Below are positions 38,312-46,204 of a stretch of DNA of 64,000 bases, piece after piece. Made by a program: the position numbers and the translations under genes. Location of the stretch: positions 1 through 64,000 of the forward strand of contig NZ_JAVRHY010000006.1 of assembly GCF_031846305.1 (NCBI RefSeq). Direction: 5' to 3'. Under the pieces are notes generated by a model. That model saw only the letters and a list, made by a program, of their open reading frames with translations, was not told where the DNA came from and did no database searches. Position 1 is the first letter of the stretch. Each line of letters starts with the position of its first letter. Source of the DNA: Spectribacter acetivorans (GTDB lineage Bacteria; Pseudomonadota; Gammaproteobacteria; Nevskiales; Salinisphaeraceae).

Positions 38312-39229
38312 CTATTGCAAGCCGCCCTCTGCCAGCCCGAATGGACCTTCCGGAATATCGCGGCATCTGGCGGGTTCACCCGCCTTCTCATCCCAGCACC
38401 CGTCGATCAATCCCCGATCGAGCAGAAAACCCCTCGGCTGATAGACGATTGGCTCGCCCACGCTCAATGCAGACACCAGCTCACCGTTCCCGCGTTGTCG
38501 GTCTATGGCCCTTATCAGGCTTTCCCGTAACTCGGTATTTTGCTCTCGCAGCTTTGTGCCGCTGGATGTCTGGTGGAACCCCAGTCGGCCTCGGTTTGCG
38601 ACATAGGCTTCCGGCATCATCAATGCCAAAAGTGCACACGCGGAACCGCATGGCCCCGTCACCACCGCCCGCCTGACACCCTCCCCGACCAGATAATCCC
38701 TGGTGGACTCCAGGTAATTCAGGGCGCCGCCTTCGTTGGCAGCGAGCTCCAGTATGGACACCCCAGAGGCGCCCTGTATTGCCTTTCTCATTCGCTCTTC
38801 AAGATCGGGCGGAACGGCCCCGGAGAGCACGACTCGATTCCCATCGACTTCGATCTCGTGCGTCATGGACAGCTTCAGCATCAGCCCACTACTGCCTGCA
38901 AACCATGCGCAGACAGCCAAGAACAGAACCAAGCTGCTGAGCAGGCTTGTTGCTGAAACAACGCACACCACATTCCCATCCCCCGGCCGGACTTTGTCCA
39001 TCCCGAGAAACACCAGCCCAATGAGGCCAGCCCCCACCCCGAAGCCCATCATCCAGTAAGCCGACTTGTGGTAGGTGTTGAGCATCCATCTCGTGTCGCT
39101 CCACGATAGACCGAGGACCTCGGCAATCTCGCCGAAACCCCGGTAACCGGTTGACAGCAAAATCACGCTGCAAACCGTAAACACAACAGAGGCAGCACCG
39201 ATTACCCATAGGGACGACTTGAAGCTCAC
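38312..39229 (-). CDS. Membrane-anchored ClpP-fold (COG3904-like) protein, copy A
   Basis: A GTG start overlaps the previous stop (ATGACGTGA). Three membrane segments (about residues 6-26, 54-72, 87-105) precede an extracytoplasmic domain with VSILELAANEGGALNYLESTRDYLVGEGVRRAVVTGPCGSACALLALM and RLGFHQTSSG. This is the crotonase/ClpP-like fold with a Ser nucleophile in C-G-S-A-C, as in COG3904 proteins. The ending P-R-G-F-L-L-D-R-G-L-I-D-G-C is shared with the gene at 49003. Possibly an envelope serine peptidase or a non-catalytic relative. Confidence 0.7.
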   Translation of the reverse strand: MSFKSSLWVIGAASVVFTVCSVILLSTGYRGFGEIAEVLGLSWSDTRWMLNTYHKSAYWMMGFGVGAGLIGLVFLGMDKVRPGDGNVVCVVSATSLLSSLVLFLAVCAWFAGSSGLMLKLSMTHEIEVDGNRVVLSGAVPPDLEERMRKAIQGASGVSILELAANEGGALNYLESTRDYLVGEGVRRAVVTGPCGSACALLALMMPEAYVANRGRLGFHQTSSGTKLREQNTELRESLIRAIDRQRGNGELVSALSVGEPIVYQPRGFLLDRGLIDGCWDEKAGEPARCRDIPEGPFGLAEGGLQ

Positions 39230-40119
39230 GTCATTGCTCCCTCTTCCTTGACTTCGGGATGAGCATTCTCGAAATCGAACCAGCGTCGATGGATGGTCAA
39301 CCAACCGACGGCTCTTCGGCTATCGGTGCTCGACGCCACCTCTTCATCCCCGTCCAGGAAGTGTCTGGTTACTCCCGAGTCCTGATCTGTCCACCGCATC
39401 ACCCGGGTCCACTCAATATCGAGTGCCCTGAGCGCGTCCTCCGGGTCTGCCACCCCAGTGAAGAGTGTCGAAACGGCGCCGGGCGCCTCGACAGTGATCG
39501 CCCCGACCTTCTGTAACAGCGCTTCTTCGCTACCGAAACGCTCCAGCAGTTTGGCGAGGGTCACATCCGAATCCAGCCGTTTCGCCACCGCCCGCCGGGC
39601 CTTGGCTTCGGCTTCCAGCGTCTCGGCCTCACGCTCCAACATCTCGGCCATGCACCCACTGATATTGTCGCTGGCTTCCCAGATGAAATCCTGTAGATCA
39701 TTGTCCGCCCAGGCATCGTCCTGAGACCGCGAAATCATGTATCTCGCCAGCGCCCCGGAAGGCGTGCGCACCATCACCATTTCACGCCCCTCCGTACAGG
39801 GCCCGGTCAACAGTGATTCGACATGCAAGAAACTGAACCCCTTGACCTCATCCATCCACCAGCTCGTGCCGCGCGGCCCGGGTGCTTCCTGGGTTACCGA
39901 AGCCCCGCCGGGAATGATGGCATCCAGGCAACCGACCATGAATCGTGAATCAGATCCAGCCGTCGCGAAGCTCTTGAAATAGTCGGCCAGCTCGCCGCAG
40001 CGCTTGCGTAGATCTTCGGGCAGCTCTGAGAGGGACATGGGCACGTCCTTGGTTTCGTGGAAGGCGTGCGCATAGGCAATCTGCATGAGTTCGAAAGCGG
40101 CCGTCTCGTGTGGTTTCAT
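39226..40119 (-). CDS. Hypothetical protein with coiled-coil stretch (297 aa)
   Basis: MKPHETAAFELMQIAYAHAFHET starts behind AAGGAG. The centre has a helical run (EMLEREAETLEAEAKARRAVAKRLDSDVTLAKLLERFG) likely to form a coiled coil. WWMDEVKGFSFLHVESLLTGPCTEGREMVMVRTPSG is beta-rich. No signal peptide. Overlap with the ClpP-fold gene suggests that the two act as a cytosolic and membrane pair. Promoter at 40162. Confidence 0.6.
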   Translation of the reverse strand: MKPHETAAFELMQIAYAHAFHETKDVPMSLSELPEDLRKRCGELADYFKSFATAGSDSRFMVGCLDAIIPGGASVTQEAPGPRGTSWWMDEVKGFSFLHVESLLTGPCTEGREMVMVRTPSGALARYMISRSQDDAWADNDLQDFIWEASDNISGCMAEMLEREAETLEAEAKARRAVAKRLDSDVTLAKLLERFGSEEALLQKVGAITVEAPGAVSTLFTGVADPEDALRALDIEWTRVMRWTDQDSGVTRHFLDGDEEVASSTDSRRAVGWLTIHRRWFDFENAHPEVKEEGAMT

Positions 40120-40161
40120 CCTCGTCTCCTTGTGGTTCATGGCCAGAGCGCCATGCCCTCA

Positions 40162-40188
40162 AGGTTACGGACCTGTCTGAAACTGCAA
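40162..40188 (-). promoter_or_regulatory. TTGC-type promoter
   Basis: TTGCAGTTTCAGAC, N15, TAACCT on the minus strand. Confidence 0.65.
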
Positions 40189-40270
40189 CCCAAGAAAAAC
40201 CCTTGCCCCGCAGTGGGTTTACGCCCGTCATCCCCAGCTCAACAACAATGGGCGAATATCTCTGTTAATT

Positions 40271-40288
40271 TTGGATCGTACGATCCAA
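40271..40288 (+). promoter_or_regulatory. Perfect 18-bp palindrome in front of the SprT-like gene
   Basis: TTGGATCGTACGATCCAA is exactly self-complementary and ends 10 bp before the ATG at 40299, within the ribosome-binding region. It is a likely operator for a dimeric repressor. The regulator is not identified. Confidence 0.55.
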
Positions 40289-40298
40289 AGGAACCAAC

Positions 40299-41201
40299 AT
40301 GAGTGACGCCGCCAGGCAGTCCACCAGCCAGACCTATTCCGCCCTCACCTACGCCTACGACTATTTCAACGAGCGTCTTTTCGACAGTGCGCTACCCGGC
40401 GCCATGCTCACCCTGCAGCGCAAGAAAAAGACCTACGGGTACTTCTGCTCGCAGAGATTCGGTACCCGCAAGCAAGACAAGGCGGATGAGATCGCGATGA
40501 ACCCCAACTACTTCGGTCTCCGGCCAATCCCGGACACCTTGTCGACCCTGGTGCACGAGATGGTTCATCAGTGGCAGGCGCACCACGGTCGGCCAGGCCG
40601 ACGCGCTTACCACAACAGGGAGTGGGCCAGGAAGATGCTTGCTGTCGGACTTCGACCGACAGTCACGGGCAGGCCAGGGGCCCCCATGACAGGCGAGAAG
40701 GTCACCCACCTGATCGTGCATGAGGGCCGATTCGATCAGCTCTGTGAGGCGCTGATTACCACCGATTTTCGTATGGAGTGGTATGACCGTTTCCCAGACC
40801 AGAGAGTCGATCCCGACCTGGTCAATACGCTTCACAAGTTTCGGCCTGACGATCCGGCCAAGCCCGAGGGGGAGGGCGCCCTGCTGTCCGTCGATTACGC
40901 CGCCACCGACAGGGGGCCAGTCGTCGTTGAGGACCTGCCGCCGCCGCCGGGCAACGCCGAATCGCTCGATGACATCGTTCAGCGGATCAAGCGCGCCAAG
41001 GTCAAGTACCGATGCCCGCAGTGCAAGATCAACGCCTGGGCGAAGTACGGCGTCAGCCTCATCTGCGGCCAATGCCAGAACCCTCTCACCCCCCAGTTCA
41101 CGATCGATGAGCAAAAGGCAATGGATCAGTTTCACGCTGACCAGCAAGCCCCGACGCCGCACAACGCAGGCACCCCCGAAGCGTCAATCACGCGCCCATG
41201 A
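40299..41201 (+). CDS. SprT-like zinc metallopeptidase domain protein
   Basis: TLSTLVHEMVHQWQAHHGRPGRRAYHNREWARKMLAVGLRPT (residues 81-122) is the SprT-like HExxH site, with the usual downstream His. A zinc ribbon CPQCKINAWAKYGVSLICGQC follows at about 240-260, as in SprT/Spartan proteins. Members act on DNA-protein crosslinks or are plasmid-borne relatives of unknown target. Length 300 aa; the last 30 residues are polar and low-complexity. The AAAGGAACCAAC leader overlaps the palindrome at 40271. Confidence 0.85.
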   Translation: MSDAARQSTSQTYSALTYAYDYFNERLFDSALPGAMLTLQRKKKTYGYFCSQRFGTRKQDKADEIAMNPNYFGLRPIPDTLSTLVHEMVHQWQAHHGRPGRRAYHNREWARKMLAVGLRPTVTGRPGAPMTGEKVTHLIVHEGRFDQLCEALITTDFRMEWYDRFPDQRVDPDLVNTLHKFRPDDPAKPEGEGALLSVDYAATDRGPVVVEDLPPPPGNAESLDDIVQRIKRAKVKYRCPQCKINAWAKYGVSLICGQCQNPLTPQFTIDEQKAMDQFHADQQAPTPHNAGTPEASITRP

Positions 41202-41232
41202 AAAATGGCCGCGAGCCATGCAGCCCGCGGCC
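41201..41232 (-). terminator. Intrinsic terminator
   Basis: On the minus strand GGCCGCG-loop-CGCGGCC is followed by A and five T; it ends the SPFH gene. Confidence 0.7.
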
Positions 41233-41253
41233 TTCCCGGTCACCCCGACAAGA

Positions 41254-42258
41254 TCAACTCTCGTCGTTTGCGTATTCTTCTGAACTCTCGACCACCGCTT
41301 CGGTAGCGCCGCCGGCTGCCGGAGATTCCGGCTTCGACAAGCCTTCAGTCGAGGCCGGGGCTTTCGTGGCCCTATCAATCTGCGACTGAATGAACCCGGC
41401 GGTCTCGGCCAGCCCGTGACCTTCCCGCGCTGTATCGATAATCACCGAACCCGGGCCTTTCGAGCACGAGATCAGCGCATCCCGCCAGTCCACGCCTTCG
41501 AGTACCCGGATGATGTCAGCGTCATCCAGCCCGGTGACGCGATTTCGCATGGCGTCCGCGGCATCGGCCATACCTTTGGAAATGATTTCGCGTGAGCTGG
41601 AGAAAGCCTTGGCCCGCTCCGTCAGTGCTTCGGCATCGGCCCTTGCTTCACCAACTCGCTCGATCCGAATCGCCTCGGCCTTGGCGGTCGCCGCATCCTG
41701 CAGTCGTTGTGAGGCGATCACATCGTTGGAAGCCCGTTGGACCTCCTCGCTGGGGGTGGGCTCGTCGATCACCACGTTGTGGATGTGGTAGCCGTTATTG
41801 CCCACGAACTCTTCCAGGTCCTCCTTGACCCGTTTTTCCATGCTGTCCTTGTCCATGAAAAGCTCGTCAAGGGTCATGGAGGTCGCGTGCGATCGCACCT
41901 CCTTGGCAGCCAACTGGATGATCTGGCTTGACGGGTCTTCTAGGTTGTAGGCCGCCCTGCCCACATTGTCGTTCGTCGACTCGTCCACCTGGTAGAAGAT
42001 TTGTATCGGCATGTCGACGTATGCATTGTCCTTGGTCTTCACACGCACGTTTTCGACCTGCTGGAGCAGCGCGGTCGCCAGTTCCACGTCTACCTGTTCG
42101 ATTAAGAAAGGCAGTTTGAAATTCAGACCTGGCCTGCCCGCTCGCACGTACTTCCCAAGTCGGGTGACTGTAGCCACCTTCTTTGGCTGAACGAGATAGA
42201 CAGATGTGGCAAGGGCCAGGCCAATAATTATCAAGGCAACAAGCAATTCAATGCTCAT
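41254..42258 (-). CDS. SPFH (band 7/stomatin-like) membrane protein
   Basis: A single N-terminal membrane segment (ELLVALIIIGLALATSVYLV) is followed by VTRLGKYVRAGRPGLNFKLPFLIEQVDVELATALLQQVE and YVDMPIQIFYQVDE, typical of the SPFH core. The helical tail (VIASQRLQDAATAKAEAIRIERVGEARADAEALTERAKAFSSSREII) is the coiled coil of stomatin/HflK-type proteins. Such proteins form membrane microdomain scaffolds. The C-terminus is Ala/Pro/Glu-rich. It may organise membrane factors encoded nearby, but that is inference. Confidence 0.85.
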   Translation of the reverse strand: MSIELLVALIIIGLALATSVYLVQPKKVATVTRLGKYVRAGRPGLNFKLPFLIEQVDVELATALLQQVENVRVKTKDNAYVDMPIQIFYQVDESTNDNVGRAAYNLEDPSSQIIQLAAKEVRSHATSMTLDELFMDKDSMEKRVKEDLEEFVGNNGYHIHNVVIDEPTPSEEVQRASNDVIASQRLQDAATAKAEAIRIERVGEARADAEALTERAKAFSSSREIISKGMADAADAMRNRVTGLDDADIIRVLEGVDWRDALISCSKGPGSVIIDTAREGHGLAETAGFIQSQIDRATKAPASTEGLSKPESPAAGGATEAVVESSEEYANDES

Positions 42259-42319
42259 ACTTTCAAGCTCCAAAACTAAGGTTGTGTCTCTGACAGGAAG
42301 AATCGGCACCTAGATGGTC

Positions 42320-43369
42320 TCAAGCCTTATCAAGTGTCCTGGAATTTCCAGAAATGCAAGGCTGGCCTGGGAACCCATATTTTTTCTTCCAGCCAACCCA
42401 TCTTTTTCGGTCGAAAGAGACACCCTTTTCCTCGGATTGAAGGAACTCACGGCGGCAAGCCATCGCGAGATTCGAGGTGAAGCTCTCCTGCTCATCGGTC
42501 ACTGAGTCAACCGGCCCGATCTCGAATTCCAAGCGCCGACTCCGGCCATCAACCTTCACCGCGACCCCGTAGGTCACGATCATCTCCCCGGTTTTTGTCC
42601 GCCGTTTCAGAAACCGGCTGATACCTCCCTCACTTGGCCTTGTTCGTTGCCGGATGACACCCAACGACTTCAAATGCTCATCGCATCGAAACAACCAGAG
42701 CATGGCCGCTGCCCGGGCCACTGGGCTGCCGCCGTATTCCTTCCAGGCAAAGTATTTCGTCCAGCGGCGCCCACTTCGATTCAATGCGGCCTGCCACCCG
42801 TTATCCTGTATCTTGTTGATAGTCCCCGGGTGACCGATATTGGACAGCTCCAATGGTCCTGTCTTAGGCCTGCCTGCCTTCACCCCGAAGCTGAGCACCT
42901 CAACCCAGTCATCGGTCGACATCAGACCTTCATCACCCCAGAACCGGCGCCCCAGATCTCGACGCGCCTCCACGGCCTGGCGCAAGGCAGCCTGCCAGTT
43001 ACCGACTTCGACCGGGAAACGACCCGCTGTAAGTTGTTTGCCGGTGGCATCGTAGCCCCACGCATGGAACCCCTTGATTTCGTTCTTGCCGACGATCATC
43101 CCGACCCCGGGCTCGTCCCACTGTGGCCGCGGGTCACAACCCTCCCGCTCAGCCACGGCGACAGCTTTTAGATAACGGGGCGGCAGTCGGTCATCTCGCC
43201 ATGTTGTTGCAGCGCGAAGTGCGACGGCCGGCGCTCCATACTCCCGCACCGCGAACTCGCGCACCGTGGCATCCACGCACTTCGGCATAGCCAGGACATA
43301 GGCGGGGTCTGTTCCTCCCCGGAATCGGACGTAGCACTTTTCCGGCGGGGGCTCAGGGGCATCAATCAT
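42320..43369 (-). CDS. Multi-AP2-like repeat protein (349 aa)
   Basis: At least two AP2-like segments are seen: GFHAWGYDATGKQLTAGRFPVEVGNWQAALRQAVEARRDLG and NGWQAALNRSGRRWTKYFAWKEYGGSPVARAAAMLWLFRCDEHL. They have the W-x-A, F-x-[VW]-x-[EK]-Y-G and A-x-x-A motifs. A third degenerate one ends the protein (KGVSFDRKRWVGWKKKYGFPG). It likely binds DNA. The gene is distinct from the AP2-like gene at 30620. No nuclease motif was found. Confidence 0.5.
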   Translation of the reverse strand: MIDAPEPPPEKCYVRFRGGTDPAYVLAMPKCVDATVREFAVREYGAPAVALRAATTWRDDRLPPRYLKAVAVAEREGCDPRPQWDEPGVGMIVGKNEIKGFHAWGYDATGKQLTAGRFPVEVGNWQAALRQAVEARRDLGRRFWGDEGLMSTDDWVEVLSFGVKAGRPKTGPLELSNIGHPGTINKIQDNGWQAALNRSGRRWTKYFAWKEYGGSPVARAAAMLWLFRCDEHLKSLGVIRQRTRPSEGGISRFLKRRTKTGEMIVTYGVAVKVDGRSRRLEFEIGPVDSVTDEQESFTSNLAMACRREFLQSEEKGVSFDRKRWVGWKKKYGFPGQPCISGNSRTLDKA

Positions 43370-43473
43370 TGTCGTGGCATCGGTCGGTCATAGCCTGAAA
43401 GGCTAAGCCGACGATGCGACTCACTGCGCTCTAAAAGCCCGCCGAATCACGGCCCATACCAACGACTGCCCCG

Positions 43474-44121
43474 TTATTCGATATGTGTCTTGTGGCACAA
43501 CAGCTTGATCGGGGTTACGCCCTCAGGGGAAACCACGCCATAGGGGGCAACCTCGGTTTGCCGCGGCGCCAGCCATGCGTCAAGCTCTGCCTGCGAGCCA
43601 AACGTGATTTCAACCGGCTTCTTGCCCTCGTACATCGCGTTTGTGAGCGGCTGCTCTTTCATTTCGGTCGGCGGAATCAACGCCCACATTCTTTCCCGGA
43701 CAACGCTCGGGTCGCTTTCCTTCGACACAGATTCCAGCGTTTCCTGGAGCTCCATGTGGGTCAGGTATGGCTGCCCATCCGGGTTCGTTATCTGATAACC
43801 ACTTTCCTTCATTCCCGGCCGCCACCAACGGGCTTCAGGGGGATACTCGTACTTCCCCTCCGATCCAGCGTCGTAAGCAACGCCGCAGGCCATGAGAACC
43901 TCTTCCACCCGCTTCAGCTCACCCATGTTTGCGCTCGGATCGCCGATCATGATGATCTCGCTTGTGCTCGGGTCGTCATCGATCCAGATGTCACAGGGTA
44001 GATCCAGATCAATCACCTCGGCTCGCTCGGCTTCAAATTCCTGCATCAGTGCTTGGACCACTGGCTCAATGGTCAGCGCAAGCCGGTGAAATCTCACCGA
44101 GCCATAGAATCGATCGCTCAT
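43474..44121 (-). CDS. Acidic hypothetical protein (215 aa)
   Basis: MSDRFYGSVRFHRLALTIEPVVQALMQEFEAERAEVIDLDLPCDIWIDDDPSTSEIIMIGDPSANMG starts the gene, behind AGGAGACGGAACAAT. The rest is mixed with an Asp/Glu/Pro-rich character. No family. The promoter, 5' leader and first four codons are part of the direct repeat shared with the gene at 44278. Confidence 0.6.
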   Translation of the reverse strand: MSDRFYGSVRFHRLALTIEPVVQALMQEFEAERAEVIDLDLPCDIWIDDDPSTSEIIMIGDPSANMGELKRVEEVLMACGVAYDAGSEGKYEYPPEARWWRPGMKESGYQITNPDGQPYLTHMELQETLESVSKESDPSVVRERMWALIPPTEMKEQPLTNAMYEGKKPVEITFGSQAELDAWLAPRQTEVAPYGVVSPEGVTPIKLLCHKTHIE

Positions 44122-44169
44122 ATTGTTCCGTCTCCTAGCTTGATAGATGCGCCAAATGCGCACCCATCA

Positions 44170-44197
44170 ATGATCCCCCGAACCGTGGAATTCGCAA
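44170..44197 (-). promoter_or_regulatory. TTGC-type promoter in the direct repeat, copy 1
   Basis: TTGCGAATTCC, N16, GATCAT on the minus strand, serving the gene at 43474. Confidence 0.5.
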
Positions 44198-44211
44198 CGC
44201 CGCTTGCCATG

Positions 44212-44233
44212 AAAAGGCCGCCCGAAGGCGGCC
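44212..44233 (-). terminator. Intrinsic terminator in the repeat, copy 1
   Basis: GGCCGCC-TTCG-GGCGGCC then four T on the minus strand; ends the gene at 44278. Confidence 0.75.
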
Positions 44234-44277
44234 TTGATTGAGTCATTGACGGCTATGCCTGCAACAGCCCACCGGCA

Positions 44278-44721
44278 TCAGACCGTCTCGAAGAAGCTGC
44301 CGTCGTTTCCGATCTCCATCAGAGCTTCTCGCACCTGGCCATCGATCATTGGTGTGTCGCCAACCCGTTCGGCCAAACCGATCAGGTCACCGTCGTACAT
44401 TTCCCGGGCGATTTCCCCGAGACTCATGTCCTGCCCGGCAGCCATACCCTTTCCGTAAACCGTCACCAGAATCCGGCTCCGGAATACCGTGTCTTCGCTG
44501 GCAGGGTTCAGCGCGATGTTGGTGAAGCGGCCGTCCTCCATCTCCGCGGCATCACGAACCCACTCGACACCCGCCATCTCGCCATAGAGCGTCTCGTACC
44601 GATACGCGGGCGTGTTACCAGCCTCCAGCCGGACCTTGTCCGGTGTGCCGGTGATGAGGTACACCTCACCCTTCCGGTGCTTCACCGTGTCCCCGACCTT
44701 GAAAAGCGGCTTGTCCGACAT
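44278..44721 (-). CDS. DUF1653-like domain protein (147 aa)
   Basis: The start MSDKPLFKVGDTVKHRKGEVYLITG at 44721 is preferred because AAGGAG lies 6 nt upstream; the repeat-derived MSDRVKEMR start at 44748 is an added 5' extension. DTVKHRKGEVYLITGTPDKVRLEAGNTPAYRYETLYG...WVRDAAEMEDGRF is the same beta domain as at the end of the protein at 18834. The C-terminal half is acidic and helical. Function unknown. Confidence 0.65.
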   Translation of the reverse strand: MSDKPLFKVGDTVKHRKGEVYLITGTPDKVRLEAGNTPAYRYETLYGEMAGVEWVRDAAEMEDGRFTNIALNPASEDTVFRSRILVTVYGKGMAAGQDMSLGEIAREMYDGDLIGLAERVGDTPMIDGQVREALMEIGNDGSFFETV

Positions 44722-44796
44722 CCTCATCTCCTTGACTCGATCGCTCATATTGTTCCGTCTCCTAGCTTGATAGATGCGCCAAATGCGCACCCATCA

Positions 44797-44824
44797 ATGA
44801 TCCCCCGAACCGTGGAATTCGCAA
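44797..44824 (-). promoter_or_regulatory. TTGC-type promoter in the direct repeat, copy 2
   Basis: Same sequence as copy 1 (TTGCGA-N16-GATCAT). Confidence 0.5.
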
Positions 44825-44838
44825 CGCCGCTTGCCACG

Positions 44839-44861
44839 AAAAAGGCCGCCCGAAGGCGGCC
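44839..44861 (-). terminator. Intrinsic terminator in the repeat, copy 2
   Basis: GGCCGCC-TTCG-GGCGGCC then five T on the minus strand; placed to end the methyltransferase operon. Confidence 0.75.
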
Positions 44862-44914
44862 CTGATCGACGCCCTCTCCTGTCCTGATTGAGGCCCCATG
44901 CCGGGGCCACAGAC

Positions 44915-44942
44915 AGAGTCACCCGGATGACCGAAACCGCAA
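44915..44942 (-). promoter_or_regulatory. Additional TTGC-type promoter
   Basis: TTGCGGTTTCGG, N16, GACTCT on the minus strand. It lies upstream of repeat copy 2, so it probably was the original promoter before the duplication inserted. Confidence 0.45.
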
Positions 44943-44953
44943 CCGCTGGCGAC

Positions 44954-46204
44954 TTAGGCGGCCAAGCCGGTCAGGGCGTCGTTTCGCCAGAATCCCGGCT
45001 GCCCTTCAAAGCGAGTGCTTCCACCCAGCACGTACTCGCCGTATTGCTCGCAGGCAAGCCATCGCCGACCTGCCAGCTCGGCAGCCTTGGCCACCGACAT
45101 CGAGCCCGCCATCGGGTCCATCACCAGATCGCCCCGCTCGGTCATGAACTCGATCAGGAATCGACAGAGAGACACCGGCATCGGCGCACCATGAACAGGA
45201 AGACCGAGCGCCTTGGCCGCAATCTTGTACGCTTTCTGGTCGGCGCATTGGTGGCCAAACGGCAGGACATTCTTCGGAATCCGACCGGCCGTCTGCCGCG
45301 CGTACGACCGGCCCGGCCGCAGCGAATAGGCGCCATCGGAGTGACGCTCATTGCGTTGCTCGCCGCCGGCGGCCATCAGCCTTGTCTGCCGTTCACGATG
45401 CGGCTGCAGCACTCTACGGTTATCCGAACGCACCTGGCTGGGGTCGTTTGTAAACCAAAGTACGGATTCGTAGGCTGTGTTGAGCTGACTCCGGTTCAAA
45501 CTTGCCCACTGGACCGGCCCCGGCGGCTTGCTGTTGTTGAACCAGATCAGGCTGTCCATTTTCGACAACCCGAATCGATCATTCAGTGCCAGAGTCAGTC
45601 GCTCCTTGTACAGGCTGCGGGCCGGCGAGCCCGGCTGAAAGATGTCGTTTCCCAGTACAAGCATCAGGCTACCCCCGGGCGCAAGCTTGGCGATCACGCC
45701 TTCCAGCGTTGCACATAGCCAGTCTACGTATTCACCCTCTCTCACGTTCCCGTAGGCCCTTGTCTTGGCCAGCGGATATGGCGGCGAGGTCAACACCAGG
45801 GTGATGTCGGTCTCGAGCCCACCCACCACGTCGGTGCAATCTCCCCAGACACCGATCCCAAGCCGGGTCGAGAACGCCAGCAACGCCATGCCCTTTACTG
45901 GCCGGCGCAGCTTGGCCTTGCCTTCCGTCGTGAGCTGCCAGACCCCGCGTTCCACCCGTTCGAGCAGGCCGTTGACCTTGAGCGTCTGCTGCGCCCATCG
46001 GGCATGGCGAGTTGGCTTGCTCGCCTTGGTGCCTTTCTCGCCTACTGGCTCCGCCTCGACGAACAGGTCGAGCTGGACCCCAAGCTTTTCGGCAGTTCGC
46101 TCATAGAGCTGCTGGTTGCTCAGTGCTCCGCCGGCCTCGGCGTAGGCCTCAACCACGCAGCGTTCGATGTCGGGTCGGGCCAGCTCCTGTCGTGACGCCG
46201 TCAT
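44954..46204 (-). CDS. Site-specific DNA methyltransferase, SPPY (N4-cytosine/N6-adenine) type
   Basis: The 416-aa protein starts with a winged-helix-like region (residues 8-105). Catalytic motif IV LVLTSPPYPL is at about 136-145 and SAM motif I is DPMAGSMSVAKAAELAGRRWLACE near the C-terminus, i.e. the beta-class order. S-P-P-Y favours N4-cytosine methylation. RIPKNVLPFGHQCADQ lies in the target-recognition part. The start overlaps the stop of the C5 methyltransferase (ATGA). No restriction nuclease is present. Confidence 0.85.
   Translation of the reverse strand: MTASRQELARPDIERCVVEAYAEAGGALSNQQLYERTAEKLGVQLDLFVEAEPVGEKGTKASKPTRHARWAQQTLKVNGLLERVERGVWQLTTEGKAKLRRPVKGMALLAFSTRLGIGVWGDCTDVVGGLETDITLVLTSPPYPLAKTRAYGNVREGEYVDWLCATLEGVIAKLAPGGSLMLVLGNDIFQPGSPARSLYKERLTLALNDRFGLSKMDSLIWFNNSKPPGPVQWASLNRSQLNTAYESVLWFTNDPSQVRSDNRRVLQPHRERQTRLMAAGGEQRNERHSDGAYSLRPGRSYARQTAGRIPKNVLPFGHQCADQKAYKIAAKALGLPVHGAPMPVSLCRFLIEFMTERGDLVMDPMAGSMSVAKAAELAGRRWLACEQYGEYVLGGSTRFEGQPGFWRNDALTGLAA

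Larger units (their letters stand above)
44110..44233. repeat. 124-bp direct repeat, copy 1 (terminator, promoter, leader, first codons)
   Basis: The copy differs from 44737-44861 by one substitution and one A-run indel. It carries, on the minus strand, a terminator, a TTGCGA promoter, a TGCGC-N5-GCGCA inverted repeat, AGGAG and ATGAGCGATCG. Confidence 0.9.
44737..44861. repeat. 124-bp direct repeat, copy 2
   Basis: It matches copy 1 except for C in place of T near the terminator and one extra A. It separates the gene at 44278 from the methyltransferase operon. Confidence 0.9.
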
